This document shows, in pieces, positions 32,042-40,495 of a stretch of DNA of 64,000 nucleotides. Each line of letters opens with the position of its first letter. Position 1 is the first letter of the stretch. Both the position numbers and the translations under genes were made by a program. Source of the stretch: Pedococcus dokdonensis (GTDB lineage: Bacteria; Actinomycetota; Actinomycetes; Actinomycetales; Dermatophilaceae); assembly GCF_900104525.1 (NCBI RefSeq), contig NZ_LT629711.1, forward strand, positions 3,596,001 to 3,660,000, in the 5' to 3' direction. The notes beneath the pieces are model-generated. The model worked only from the letters and a program-made list of their open reading frames with translations, was not told the origin of the DNA and ran no database searches.

Positions 32042-33088
32042 ATGAACCACCTCGACCAGCCCCGCTCCGCCGCCGTGGCAGCGAGCCGGGCAGACGGCAT
32101 ACCCACCACGATGCGGGCCGCGGTGCACGAGCGCTACGGCGCACCCGAGCAGGTCGTGACGGTGCGAACCGTCCCGGTGCCGGAGGTCGGCCCCGACGAC
32201 GTGCTGGTGCGGGTCGCTGCGGCGTCGGTCAACGCACTGGACTGGCACTACGTCACCGGGCTCCCGATGTTCGCCCGGCCGACCCTGGGCCTGCGCCGCC
32301 CGAAGCGGCAGGTGCCGGGGGCGGACGTCGCCGGGACCGTCGAGGCGGTGGGCGCGGACGTGACGCGGTTCAAGGTGGGCGAGCGCGTCTTCGGTGAGGT
32401 GTCCGGTGGTGGCTTCGCCGAGTATGTCGTCGCCCCGGCCGAGTCGCTGGTGCCCGTCCCCGAAGGGGTCGAGCTGGAGACCGCGGCCACGATCGGGGTC
32501 GCGGCCGAGACCGCGCTCCAGGGCCTGCGCGACTGGGGTCGCCTGGAGCGGGGTCAGCGGGTGCTGGTGAACGGGGCATCGGGTGGGGTCGGCACCTTCG
32601 CGGTGCAGCTCGCCAAGGCGCTGGGTGCGTCCCACGTGACGGCCGTGTGCAGCACCGGCAACGTCGAGGCCGCCCGCGCCGCTGGAGCCGACCGGGTCAT
32701 CGACTACACGCGCGACGACCTGCGCTCACTGGGGGAGACGTTCGACGTGTTCTTCGACAACGCCGGCACGCTGCCGCTGCGCACCTGCAAGCGGATGGTG
32801 GCCGAGGGCGGCTCCTACGTCAGCGTCACGTCCCCGAAGTCGACCTGGCTGCACCCGTTGCCGCGGATGCTGGCGGTGCCGCTCGTCTTCGCGGTCGGGA
32901 GCCGTCGGGGGCCGGCCTTCAAGGTGGCCTCGCGCAACCGCGCCGACCTCGAGCTGCTGATCGACCTGGTCGCGCGGGGCCTGGTCACGCCGGTCATGGA
33001 CCGTCGCTGGGCGCTCGCCGACGCCCCCGAGGCGCTGCGCGTGCAGGGTGAGTTCCACGCCAAGGGCAAGTCACTGGTCATCCCCTGA
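32042..33088 (+). CDS. MDR-family NAD(P)H-dependent reductase (quinone oxidoreductase-like)
   Basis: A 348-residue medium-chain dehydrogenase/reductase. GroES-like N-terminal half with VPGADVAGTVEAVG near residue 96, nucleotide-binding half with VLVNGASGGVGTFAVQLAK near 177-195 and IDYTRDD. The zinc ligands of alcohol dehydrogenases are absent, so it belongs with quinone/enone reductases. SD AGGAG lies 8 nt before ATG 32042. The strong promoter and TetR operator suggest induction by an electrophile or xenobiotic. Confidence 0.88.
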   Translation: MNHLDQPRSAAVAASRADGIPTTMRAAVHERYGAPEQVVTVRTVPVPEVGPDDVLVRVAAASVNALDWHYVTGLPMFARPTLGLRRPKRQVPGADVAGTVEAVGADVTRFKVGERVFGEVSGGGFAEYVVAPAESLVPVPEGVELETAATIGVAAETALQGLRDWGRLERGQRVLVNGASGGVGTFAVQLAKALGASHVTAVCSTGNVEAARAAGADRVIDYTRDDLRSLGETFDVFFDNAGTLPLRTCKRMVAEGGSYVSVTSPKSTWLHPLPRMLAVPLVFAVGSRRGPAFKVASRNRADLELLIDLVARGLVTPVMDRRWALADAPEALRVQGEFHAKGKSLVIP

Positions 33089-33100
33089 CCCCGACTCGAC

Positions 33101-33174
33101 CCGCAATACGGCAGTTGCGTCGCCTTCCGCCCGGCAATTGCCGGGCGGAAGCCGACGCAACTGCCGTATTGCGG
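33101..33174. terminator. 74-bp near-perfect palindrome between convergent genes
   Basis: Arms of 37 bp meet without a loop at AATT (33136-33139); the only mismatch is C33123 against C33152. Outer arm starts CCGCAATACGGCAGTTGCGT. It fills the gap between genes ending at 33088 and 33182 and should terminate both transcripts. DNA cruciform extrusion is possible. Confidence 0.88.
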
Positions 33175-33181
33175 GGGGCGG

Positions 33182-33985
33182 TCAGGCGAACTGCCAGGAC
33201 CGCTTGCTCAGTCCGAACCAGAACCCGTCGATCACGCTCTCGTTGTCGAGACTGCCCGACTCGTATGCCGCGCCGAGGCTCACGTAGAGCGGCGCCCAGT
33301 GCTCGGTGCGCGGGTGCGCCTCCCGCGCGGCCGGCGCCTTGTGCATGAAGTCGAGGATGGCGTCGACGTCCTGGCGCTCGAGCGCCTCGGCGGCCCAGTT
33401 GTCGAACTCCGAGGAGGCCGTCGGCGGCGTGCCGTCGGGGCCGCCGGCCGGGTTGAACCAGCGCAGGTTGTGGGTGGTGAAACCCGAGCCGACGATCAGC
33501 GTCCCCTGGTCGCGCAGCGGAGCGAGCTTGCGGCCGAGGTCGAACAGCGCCCGCGGGTCGAGGGTGGGCATCGACATCTGGAGCACCGGGATGTCGGCGT
33601 CGGGGTACATCTCGACCAGCGGCACGTAGGCGCCGTGGTCCAGGCCGCGGGTCTCGTCGCGGTGCACCGGGGTGTCGGCGGTGTGCATCAGCTTGGCGAC
33701 GTCGGCCGCGAGCTCCGGCGCACCCGGGGCGGCATACGTCACCTCGTAGTAGTGCCGCGGGAAGCCGTAGAAGTCGTAGACGAGGGGGACGTCGCCGGTG
33801 GTCGCGGAAAGGGACAGCGGCGCCTCCTCCCAGTGCGCGGAGACCATCAGGATGTTCGCGGGCTTGTCGAACGTCGACGACCACGACGAGAGCTGGTCGG
33901 TCCACACCGGGTCGTCGGCCAGCGGTGGCGCCCCGTGGCTGAGGTACAGCACGGGCTGGCGGGTGGTGGTCGCGGTCTCGCTCAT
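33182..33985 (-). CDS. DODA-type extradiol ring-cleavage dioxygenase
   Basis: A 267-residue LigB-superfamily enzyme that cleaves catecholic rings (or serves as a DOPA dioxygenase-like enzyme such as E. coli YgiD). Candidate metal ligands are His17 (LSHGAPP), His51 (SAHWE), His117 (LDHGAYVPL) and His172 (FTTHNLRWF). Length matches the family. A -10-like TATGGT ends 6 nt before the ATG, suggesting leaderless transcription, with TTGAA-CC-TTCAA 20 bp further out as a possible MarR-type operator. The physiological substrate is unknown. Confidence 0.88.
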   Translation of the reverse strand: MSETATTTRQPVLYLSHGAPPLADDPVWTDQLSSWSSTFDKPANILMVSAHWEEAPLSLSATTGDVPLVYDFYGFPRHYYEVTYAAPGAPELAADVAKLMHTADTPVHRDETRGLDHGAYVPLVEMYPDADIPVLQMSMPTLDPRALFDLGRKLAPLRDQGTLIVGSGFTTHNLRWFNPAGGPDGTPPTASSEFDNWAAEALERQDVDAILDFMHKAPAAREAHPRTEHWAPLYVSLGAAYESGSLDNESVIDGFWFGLSKRSWQFA

Positions 33986-33991
33986 ACCTCG

Positions 33992-33997
33992 ACCATA
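33992..33997 (-). promoter_or_regulatory. -10 box TATGGT of the dioxygenase gene
   Basis: On the minus strand TATGGT ends 6 nt before ATG 33985, the same spacing as the other leaderless genes here. A short dyad TTGAACCTTCAA lies upstream at about 34009-34020. Confidence 0.5.
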
Positions 33998-34150
33998 CCC
34001 GACTTTACTTGAACCTTCAACTAATGTTGGAGACCCGGCATGGACCCTGCGTCACGAACTTGACGCGCTCGGATACCGTCATCGGCGACGCACGTGTCCA
34101 TGCAGCGACGAATCCGCTGCACACGAGGGTCAGGAACCGAGGTTTGAACC

Positions 34151-36952
34151 ATGAGTGAGGGGCGCAAGCTCGTCATCGTCGAGTCGCCGGCCAAGGCGAA
34201 GACGATCGGCGGCTACCTGGGCAAGGACTGGGACGTCGAGGCGTCGGTCGGCCACATCCGCGACATCCCGACCCCGTCGGAGATGCCCGCCGAGATCAAG
34301 AAGGGCCCGTTCGGCCGGTTCGGCGTCGACGTCGACCACGGCTTCGAGGCCTACTACGTCGTCGACTCCGACAAGAAGAAGAAGGTGTCGGAGCTCAAGC
34401 GGCTGCTCAAGGGTGCCGACGAGCTCTACCTGGCCACTGATGAGGACCGTGAGGGCGAGGCCATCGCGTGGCACCTGCTCGAGGTGCTCCAGCCCAAGGT
34501 GCCGGTCAAGCGGATGGTCTTCCACGAGATCACCAAGGAGGCCATCCAGCGGGCCGCCAACACCACCCGCGACCTCGACGTCGCCATGGTCGACGCCCAG
34601 GAGACCCGGCGCATCCTCGACCGCCTCTACGGCTACGAGGTCAGCCCGGTCCTGTGGCGCAAGGTCAAGGCGGGCCTGTCCGCCGGCCGTGTGCAGTCCG
34701 TCGCGACGCGCATGGTGGTCGAGCGCGAGCGCGAGCGGATGGCGTTCGTCCGGGCGTCCTACTGGGACGTCGTGGGCGACTTCACGCCCGATGGTGCGGC
34801 CAACCAGTTCGGGGCGCGGCTTTCTGCGGTGGACGGCGATCGCGTCGCCACCGGGCGCGACTTCGCCGATGACGGCACGCTCAAGTCCAAGAACGTCGTG
34901 CACCTCGACGAGGAGACCGCGAACTCCATTGCCGCACAGGTGATCTCGGCCCAGGTCGCAGTCACGAGCGTCCAGGAGAAGCCCTACACCCGCCGCCCGT
35001 CCGCACCCTTCACGACCAGCACCCTCCAGCAGGAGGCCTCGCGCAAGCTCCGCCTCTCGTCCAAGAACGCCATGCGCGTCGCGCAGCGCCTCTACGAGAA
35101 CGGCTACATCACCTACATGCGCACCGACAGCACGACGCTGTCGGAGGCCGCCCTGACCGCGGCCCGCCAGCAGGCGCGCGACCTGTATGGCGCCGAGTAC
35201 GTTCCCGACGCCCCGCGCCGCTACGAGAAGAAGGTCAAGAACGCCCAGGAGGCGCACGAGGCGATCCGTCCCGCTGGCGACCGTTTCCGCACGCCCGCCC
35301 AGGTGGCCGGCGAGCTGCGCGGTGACGAGTTCGCGCTGTACGAGCTGATCTGGAAGCGCACCGTCGCGTCGCAGATGGCCGACGCCCGCGGCTCGACCGC
35401 CACCGTCAAGCTCGGCGGCACGCTGGAGGACGGCCGGGTCGTCGAGTTCAGCGCCTCGGGCACCGTCATCACGTTCCGGGGCTTCCTCGCCGCCTACGAG
35501 GAAGGTCGCGACGATGAGCGCGCCAGCAAGGCCGCGGAGGCCGAGGAGGAGCGCCGGCTGCCCAAGCTCAGCGAGGGCGTGGCGATCACCACCCTGCGCG
35601 CCGACGCCGATGGCCACGAGACCTCGCCGCCGCCGCGCTACACCGAGGCGACGCTCGTGAAGGCCATGGAGGAGAAGGGGATCGGTCGCCCCTCCACCTA
35701 TGCCAGCACAGTCGGCACGATCCAGGACCGCGGCTACGTCAACACCCGCGGCAACGCCCTCATCCCGACCTGGCTCGCCTTCGCGGTGACCCGGCTGCTC
35801 GAGGAGCACTTCGGCGAGCTGGTCGACTACGACTTCACCGCGTCGATGGAGGAGGACCTCGACCGCATCGCCGGAGGCGACGAGCAGCGCGCCGACTGGC
35901 TGCAGCGGTTCTATTTCGGTCATGGGCTCGGCGGTGACGGCGGAAGCGGTGCGGCTGTCGGTGGCCGCGCCAACGAGCCGCTGTCCGGCCAGGGCCTCAA
36001 GCAGCTCGTCGAGGACCTCGGCGAGATCGACGCCCGCGAGATCTCGACCATCCCGATCGGCGAGGGCATCGTCGTGCGGGTCGGTCGCTACGGTCCGTAC
36101 GTCGAGGAGACCGTGCCGCATGGCGTCGACCTTTCCACCGGTGAGATGAGCGACGACGCGGCGACGACGCCCCGGCGCGCCACGATCAACGACGACATCG
36201 CTCCCGACGAGATGACCCCGGCCAAGGCACGCGAGCTGCTCGACCAGTCCGCGGACGACGGCAAGGTGCTCGGCCAGGACCCGGCCAACGGTCGCGACAT
36301 CGTGGCCAAGGCCGGTCGTTACGGTCCCTACGTCACCGAGGTCCTCGACGAGGAGACCGCCGCACTCAAGGGCAAGGCCAAGGTCAAGCCGCGCACCGCG
36401 AGCCTGTTCAAGGACATGGACCTCGCGACCATGGACCTCGAGACCGCCCTCAAGCTGCTCAGCCTGCCGCGGGTCGTCGGCACGACGACCGAGGAGGACG
36501 GCACCGAGGTCGAGATCACCGCGCAGAACGGTCGCTACGGCCCCTACCTCAAGAAGGGCACCGACTCGCGGTCGCTGACCACCGAGCAGCAGCTGTTCGA
36601 CATCACGCTCGAGGAGGCGCTGGCGATCTACGCGCAGCCCAAGCAGCGCGGGCGGGCTGCCTCGGCCCCGCTGAAGGAGCTCGGCAACGACCCCGTGTCG
36701 GGGCGGCCGATGGTCGTCAAGGACGGTCGCTTCGGCCCCTACGTCACCGATGGCGAGACCAACTCGACGCTGCGCAAGGGCGACGACCCGGAGTCGATCA
36801 CCCCCGAGCGGGGCGCCGAGCTGCTCGCCGAGAAGCGCGCCAAGGGGCCGACCACCCGCAAGCGAGCGGCCAAGAAGACGACGAAGAAGACGGCGGCGAA
36901 GAAGACCGCCAAGAAGACGACGGCCAAGAAGGCCACGACGAAGAAGGCCTGA
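34151..36952 (+). CDS. topA: DNA topoisomerase I
   Basis: A 933-residue type IA topoisomerase relaxing negative supercoils. Toprim domain begins LVIVESPAKAKTIGGYLG with Glu12 and has DEDREGEAIAWHL; the active-site Tyr322 is in GYITYMRTDST. Core domain motifs AGRVQSVATRMV and EKGIGRPSTYA are present. The C-terminus has four repeats built on GRYGPYV instead of zinc fingers and a Lys-rich tail of about 40 residues (AAKKTAKK pattern), both standard for actinobacteria and used for DNA binding. Essential housekeeping gene. Confidence 0.98.
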   Translation: MSEGRKLVIVESPAKAKTIGGYLGKDWDVEASVGHIRDIPTPSEMPAEIKKGPFGRFGVDVDHGFEAYYVVDSDKKKKVSELKRLLKGADELYLATDEDREGEAIAWHLLEVLQPKVPVKRMVFHEITKEAIQRAANTTRDLDVAMVDAQETRRILDRLYGYEVSPVLWRKVKAGLSAGRVQSVATRMVVERERERMAFVRASYWDVVGDFTPDGAANQFGARLSAVDGDRVATGRDFADDGTLKSKNVVHLDEETANSIAAQVISAQVAVTSVQEKPYTRRPSAPFTTSTLQQEASRKLRLSSKNAMRVAQRLYENGYITYMRTDSTTLSEAALTAARQQARDLYGAEYVPDAPRRYEKKVKNAQEAHEAIRPAGDRFRTPAQVAGELRGDEFALYELIWKRTVASQMADARGSTATVKLGGTLEDGRVVEFSASGTVITFRGFLAAYEEGRDDERASKAAEAEEERRLPKLSEGVAITTLRADADGHETSPPPRYTEATLVKAMEEKGIGRPSTYASTVGTIQDRGYVNTRGNALIPTWLAFAVTRLLEEHFGELVDYDFTASMEEDLDRIAGGDEQRADWLQRFYFGHGLGGDGGSGAAVGGRANEPLSGQGLKQLVEDLGEIDAREISTIPIGEGIVVRVGRYGPYVEETVPHGVDLSTGEMSDDAATTPRRATINDDIAPDEMTPAKARELLDQSADDGKVLGQDPANGRDIVAKAGRYGPYVTEVLDEETAALKGKAKVKPRTASLFKDMDLATMDLETALKLLSLPRVVGTTTEEDGTEVEITAQNGRYGPYLKKGTDSRSLTTEQQLFDITLEEALAIYAQPKQRGRAASAPLKELGNDPVSGRPMVVKDGRFGPYVTDGETNSTLRKGDDPESITPERGAELLAEKRAKGPTTRKRAAKKTTKKTAAKKTAKKTTAKKATTKKA

Positions 36953-36956
36953 CCGC

Positions 36957-38333
36957 ATGCCGGACGCCAGCCCGCTCGACCCCACCACCGTCCGCGCGCT
37001 CGACCGGCGGCTGGCCACCGAGCAGGCCGACAGCCGGCTGCCCTCGGTCGCGGCGGGACTGGTCCGCGGTGGCGCGCTCGTGTGGTCGGGTGCCGTCGGC
37101 ACCGTCAGCGGGCGGGCCGACGGCGAGCCGGCCGGCACCGACACGCAGTACCGGATGGGGTCGATCACCAAGACCTTCGTGGCCGTCGAGGTGCTGCGCC
37201 TGCGCGACGAGGGCAGGCTCGGCCTCGACGACCGGATCGATGCCCTGCTGCCCGACGTCGTGGGGTCGGAGTTCGGCAAGGCCACCGTGGCGCAGCTGCT
37301 GTCGCACTCCTCCGGCCTCCAGGCGGAGACGTCCGGACCATGGTGGGAGCGGGTGCAGGGCGGCGGTTGGGACGACCTGCTCGCGAGCCGGCCGGCCCTA
37401 CGGTTCCGTCCCGGCGCGCGGTTCCACTACTCCAACGTCGGGTATGCCGTGCTGGGCGAGCTCGTGGGCCGGTTCCGGGAGGCGGGGTGGGACGAGGTCG
37501 TGCACGCGAACCTCCTGCAGCCACTGGGAATGGCGCGGACCTCGACCCGACCGACCGGTGCGGCAGCGCCCGGGTGGGGCGTGCACCCGATGGCCGACCT
37601 CCTGCACGTCGAGCCGGAGCACGATGGTGGCGCGATGGCGCCGGCCGGCCAGCTCTGGACGACGGTCGAGGACCTCGCGCGGTGGGCGGCGTTCCTCGCA
37701 GGCGACACGGCCGGGCTGCTCTCGGCGGCGACGCTCGAGGAGATGTGCCTGCCGCTGGTCGTCAACGACACCCCCGGTATGGCGTGGACCGGGGCCCACG
37801 GCCTCGGGTGGCAGGTCTGGAACCTCGAGGGGCGGCGGTTCGCCGGCCACGGCGGGTCGATGCCCGGCTTCCTGGCGGGTCTGCGCGTCGACCTCGAGAC
37901 CGGTGACGGCTGCGTGGTCTTCGCGAACGCCACCTCGGGCCTGTCGCCGACCCTCACGCCCGACCTGATGCGTCTGCTCGCCGAGCGCGAGCCACGACCG
38001 GTCGCGACCTGGCACGCGGAGGCCCAGCAGACTCCGGCGCTCGAGCTGGTCGGCGACTGGTACTGGGGCACGACCGGCTACGACCTGCGGCTCGCCGCCG
38101 ACGGCCACCTGGTCCTCGGCGAGCCGGGCAAGCTGCGCGGCACCCGGTTGCGCCCGACCGAGACCGGCTGGATCGGGTTGGACGGCTACTTCGATGGCGA
38201 GCCGCTGACGGTGGTCCGCGGGGACGACGGCCGGGTCAGCCATCTCGACCTCGCGTCGTTCCGGCTGAGCCGCACCCCGTACGACCCGGCGGCCGACATC
38301 CCCGGCGACGTGCACCCCGACCGCTGGCACTGA
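36957..38333 (+). CDS. Serine hydrolase, beta-lactamase (class C) fold
   Basis: A 458-residue penicillin-binding-protein-like hydrolase. SITK near residue 66 is the nucleophile SxxK motif, YSN near 158 the second, and HGG near 298 corresponds to the KTG-type motif. No signal peptide is visible, so it would act in the cytoplasm, as do esterase-type members. A C-terminal beta domain (about 360-458) follows. Start ATG 36957, 4 bp after the topA stop; the upstream extension overlaps topA. Substrate, likely an ester, peptide or beta-lactam, is unknown. Confidence 0.85.
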   Translation: MPDASPLDPTTVRALDRRLATEQADSRLPSVAAGLVRGGALVWSGAVGTVSGRADGEPAGTDTQYRMGSITKTFVAVEVLRLRDEGRLGLDDRIDALLPDVVGSEFGKATVAQLLSHSSGLQAETSGPWWERVQGGGWDDLLASRPALRFRPGARFHYSNVGYAVLGELVGRFREAGWDEVVHANLLQPLGMARTSTRPTGAAAPGWGVHPMADLLHVEPEHDGGAMAPAGQLWTTVEDLARWAAFLAGDTAGLLSAATLEEMCLPLVVNDTPGMAWTGAHGLGWQVWNLEGRRFAGHGGSMPGFLAGLRVDLETGDGCVVFANATSGLSPTLTPDLMRLLAEREPRPVATWHAEAQQTPALELVGDWYWGTTGYDLRLAADGHLVLGEPGKLRGTRLRPTETGWIGLDGYFDGEPLTVVRGDDGRVSHLDLASFRLSRTPYDPAADIPGDVHPDRWH

Positions 38334-38387
38334 ACCCCTCACCCGGCCACGCGTCATGCCTCCCCGCCACGTGCCCGAGCCAAGGGC

Positions 38388-38418
38388 TTGACCCTCACGC
38401 GGCGTGAGGCGTCACAGT
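38388..38418 (+). promoter_or_regulatory. MerR-type promoter with 19-bp spacer
   Basis: TTGACC (38388-38393) and CACAGT (38413-38418) are 19 bp apart, the over-long spacing MerR regulators act on. The spacer holds the dyad CCTCACGC-G-GCGTGAGG (38392-38408). It closely resembles the Streptomyces tipA promoter dyad CCTCACG...CGTGAGG. Transcription would start at about the ATG 38426. Confidence 0.85.
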
Positions 38419-38425
38419 GGTCGAC

Positions 38426-39199
38426 ATGAGGGAGACGACCGAGGTGCTGCTGACCGTGGGCCAGGTGGCCGAGCGGCTCGACGTGACGGTGCGGACGCTG
38501 CACCACTACGACGAGATCCGGCTCGTGCAGCCGAGCGAGCGGTCGGCGGCGGGCTACCGGCTCTACACGGCCGACGACCTGACCCGGCTGCAGCACGTCG
38601 TCGTCTACCGGCGGCTCGGGTTCGCCCTGGAGGAGGTCGCGCTCCTGCTGGACCACCCCGAGAGCGTCGAGCAGCACCTGCGCCGCCAACGTGCGGCCGT
38701 CGCCCAGCGCCTCGACGAGATGCAGGACCTCGTCGCGGCGATCGACCGAGCACTGGAGAGAGAGATGAACGACGAGCACGCCACCGCCGAGGACCTGAAG
38801 GAGCTCTTCGGCGACGGCTTCGAGGACGCCCAGGCCGAGGCCGAGCAGCGGTGGGGCGACAGCGACGCCTGGAAGGAGTCCCAGCGCCGCACCAGGAACT
38901 ACACGAAGGCCGACTGGGAGGCGGTCAAGGCCGAGAGCGACGCCCTGCACAAGGGTTTCACCGATGCCATGGACGCGGGGGAGCCGCCGACGAGCGTGGC
39001 CGCGATGGACGCCGCCGAGGCGCACCGTCTGAACATCCACGAGCGCTACTACGACTGCTCCCCGCAGTTCCACCGCAACCTCGCCGACATGTACACCAGC
39101 GACCCGCGGTTCACCGCCACCTATGACGAGATCCGGCCGGGGATGGCGGTGTACGTCCGCGACGCCATCTACGCGAACGCGGATCGCCAGGAGCAGTAA
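38426..39199 (+). CDS. MerR-family regulator with TipAS antibiotic-binding domain
   Basis: A 257-residue autoregulated activator. HTH LLTVGQVAERLDVTVRTLHH and wing YDEIRLVQPSERSAAGYRLY (about 8-47) are followed by a dimerisation coiled coil (to about 110) and the helical TipAS domain (about 125-255), which in Streptomyces TipA binds thiopeptides such as thiostrepton. ATG 38426 is preferred over GTG 38417 because the latter lies inside the -10 box. It should sense a bulky antibiotic or multi-drug ligand and raise its own synthesis, possibly with the downstream acetyltransferase. Confidence 0.92.
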   Translation: MRETTEVLLTVGQVAERLDVTVRTLHHYDEIRLVQPSERSAAGYRLYTADDLTRLQHVVVYRRLGFALEEVALLLDHPESVEQHLRRQRAAVAQRLDEMQDLVAAIDRALEREMNDEHATAEDLKELFGDGFEDAQAEAEQRWGDSDAWKESQRRTRNYTKADWEAVKAESDALHKGFTDAMDAGEPPTSVAAMDAAEAHRLNIHERYYDCSPQFHRNLADMYTSDPRFTATYDEIRPGMAVYVRDAIYANADRQEQ

Positions 39200-39213
39200 C
39201 GGCGCTCGCTGGT

Positions 39214-39219
39214 TAGGCT
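39214..39219 (+). promoter_or_regulatory. -10 box TAGGCT of the GNAT gene
   Basis: TAGGCT ends 6 nt before ATG 39226, no ribosome site present. Confidence 0.45.
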
Positions 39220-39225
39220 CGGGCG

Positions 39226-39849
39226 ATGGGGCGCCGTCCGACCGACCAGCACGCACCTGGCTTCGCCGGGCTGGTGTGGCCGGTCCGCACGCGTCGCACG
39301 ACGCTGCGGCCGGTCACGCCAGCCGACCGCGACGCGGTGCACACCTTCCGCAGCCGCGAGGACGTCACCACCTACCTCGGGCGCGGTCCGATGACTCCCG
39401 AGGACGTCGACGAGCGCATCGCCGAGAACCTGGCCCGCGCTCAGCCCGGCCACGAGCACCCGTTGCTGGGCCTCGTGATCGAGCTCGACGACGCGGTGGT
39501 GGGTGACTGCATGGTCCGCTTCGAGCCCGACGACAACGGCATGCGGATCGCCTTCATCGGCTACACCCTGCACCCCGACGTGGCCGGGCGTGGTCTGGCC
39601 ACCGAGGTGGCGCGAGCACTGGTGCGGCTCTGCTTCACCGAGCTGGGGGTGGCGATGGTGCAGGCCGACGTCTTCGTCCCCAACATCGCCTCGCAGCGTG
39701 TGCTCGAGAAGGCGGGGCTCCGGCGGATCGGCATGACCCCTGCCGGCAGCGAGGGGGAGGGACACCCCCGCATGGACGACCTCCTGTATGCCGTGACCGC
39801 CGCCGAGTGGGCCGCGTCGCCGCACCCGGGTGGCCGGGACGAGCCGTGA
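39226..39849 (+). CDS. GNAT acetyltransferase (RimJ/RimL type)
   Basis: A 207-residue acetyltransferase. RTTLRPVTPADRDAVHTF opens the domain, the acetyl-CoA loop is HPDVAGRGLATEVARALVRL near residues 121-140, and VFVPNIASQRVLEKAGLRRI is the typical RimJ/RimL C-terminal motif. Members acetylate ribosomal proteins, amino acids or aminoglycoside-like drugs. It follows the TipA-like regulator but has its own -10 box, so regulation is probably separate. Confidence 0.85.
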   Translation: MGRRPTDQHAPGFAGLVWPVRTRRTTLRPVTPADRDAVHTFRSREDVTTYLGRGPMTPEDVDERIAENLARAQPGHEHPLLGLVIELDDAVVGDCMVRFEPDDNGMRIAFIGYTLHPDVAGRGLATEVARALVRLCFTELGVAMVQADVFVPNIASQRVLEKAGLRRIGMTPAGSEGEGHPRMDDLLYAVTAAEWAASPHPGGRDEP

Positions 39850-39934
39850 GGTACTACGACCATCGCCCAATACCGCGCGACCATGACCCACACGCACTCT
39901 GGATCCGTCACACTCCGGTACGGAAGGATCCATC

Positions 39935-40495
39935 ATGAAGCGCACGACCATCACCCTGGCCGCCCTGCTGGCCGCCCTGGTCCCGGCTGCCGTCGGGCTC
40001 TGGGGCAACGCGTCGTTCTCGCAGGCCGTTCCGGTCCGCGTGCCGGCCAGCGCCCAGGTGATCACCACGAGCCCGACCGCGGACGACCACGGCGGCGACA
40101 CCCCGCGCGACCAGCGCACCGAGCCCGGGGACGACCGCGACGACCGCTCGGCCACCTCCACCCGCACTGCCACCCCGAGCGGCACCCGCACCACCGAGGC
40201 CGGCGACGACCACGGCGGCGACACCCCCCGCGACGACCGCACCGAGCCCGGCGACGACCGCGACTCCACGTCGGGCCACAGCGGGTCAGGCTCGGGCGGG
40301 TCGGGCTCGGGCTCGAACTCCGGCCCGGGGTCGACCAGCTCCGGCTCCGGTTCGAGTGGTTCCGGCTCCGACGACAGCGGCTCGGACGACCACGGCGGCC
40401 ACGGTTCCGACGACAGCGGCTCGGACGACCACGGCGGTCACGGTTCCGACGACAGCGGCTCGGACGACCACGGCGGCCACGGAAGCGACGACTGA
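39935..40495 (+). CDS. Secreted Ser/Asp/Gly/His-repeat protein
   Basis: A 186-residue exported low-complexity protein. A signal peptide (MKRTTITLAALLAALVPAAV, cleavage near residue 28-31) precedes an acidic Asp/Arg/Thr region in which DDHGGDTPRD occurs twice, a Gly/Ser linker, and three perfect 13-residue repeats SDDSGSDDHGGHG at the C-terminus. No Cys, no hydrophobic core. Alternating Asp and His suggests metal binding (Ca, Zn or Cu), but that is inference. Its TGA is immediately followed by the GTG of a histidine kinase, so it is the first gene of a three-gene signalling operon and may be a sensor accessory or output. Confidence 0.8.
   Translation: MKRTTITLAALLAALVPAAVGLWGNASFSQAVPVRVPASAQVITTSPTADDHGGDTPRDQRTEPGDDRDDRSATSTRTATPSGTRTTEAGDDHGGDTPRDDRTEPGDDRDSTSGHSGSGSGGSGSGSNSGPGSTSSGSGSSGSGSDDSGSDDHGGHGSDDSGSDDHGGHGSDDSGSDDHGGHGSDD
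40367..40483 (+). repeat. Three 39-bp tandem repeats in the secreted protein gene
   Basis: Units start at 40367, 40406 and 40445 with TCCGACGACAGCGGCTCGGA and differ by one silent base (GGCC/GGTC). Each encodes SDDSGSDDHGGHG. Confidence 0.92.

Noticed and set aside
34130..37285. 1051-codon open frame on the minus strand
   Set aside because: Antisense of topA and the serine hydrolase; low-complexity composition and no family resemblance.
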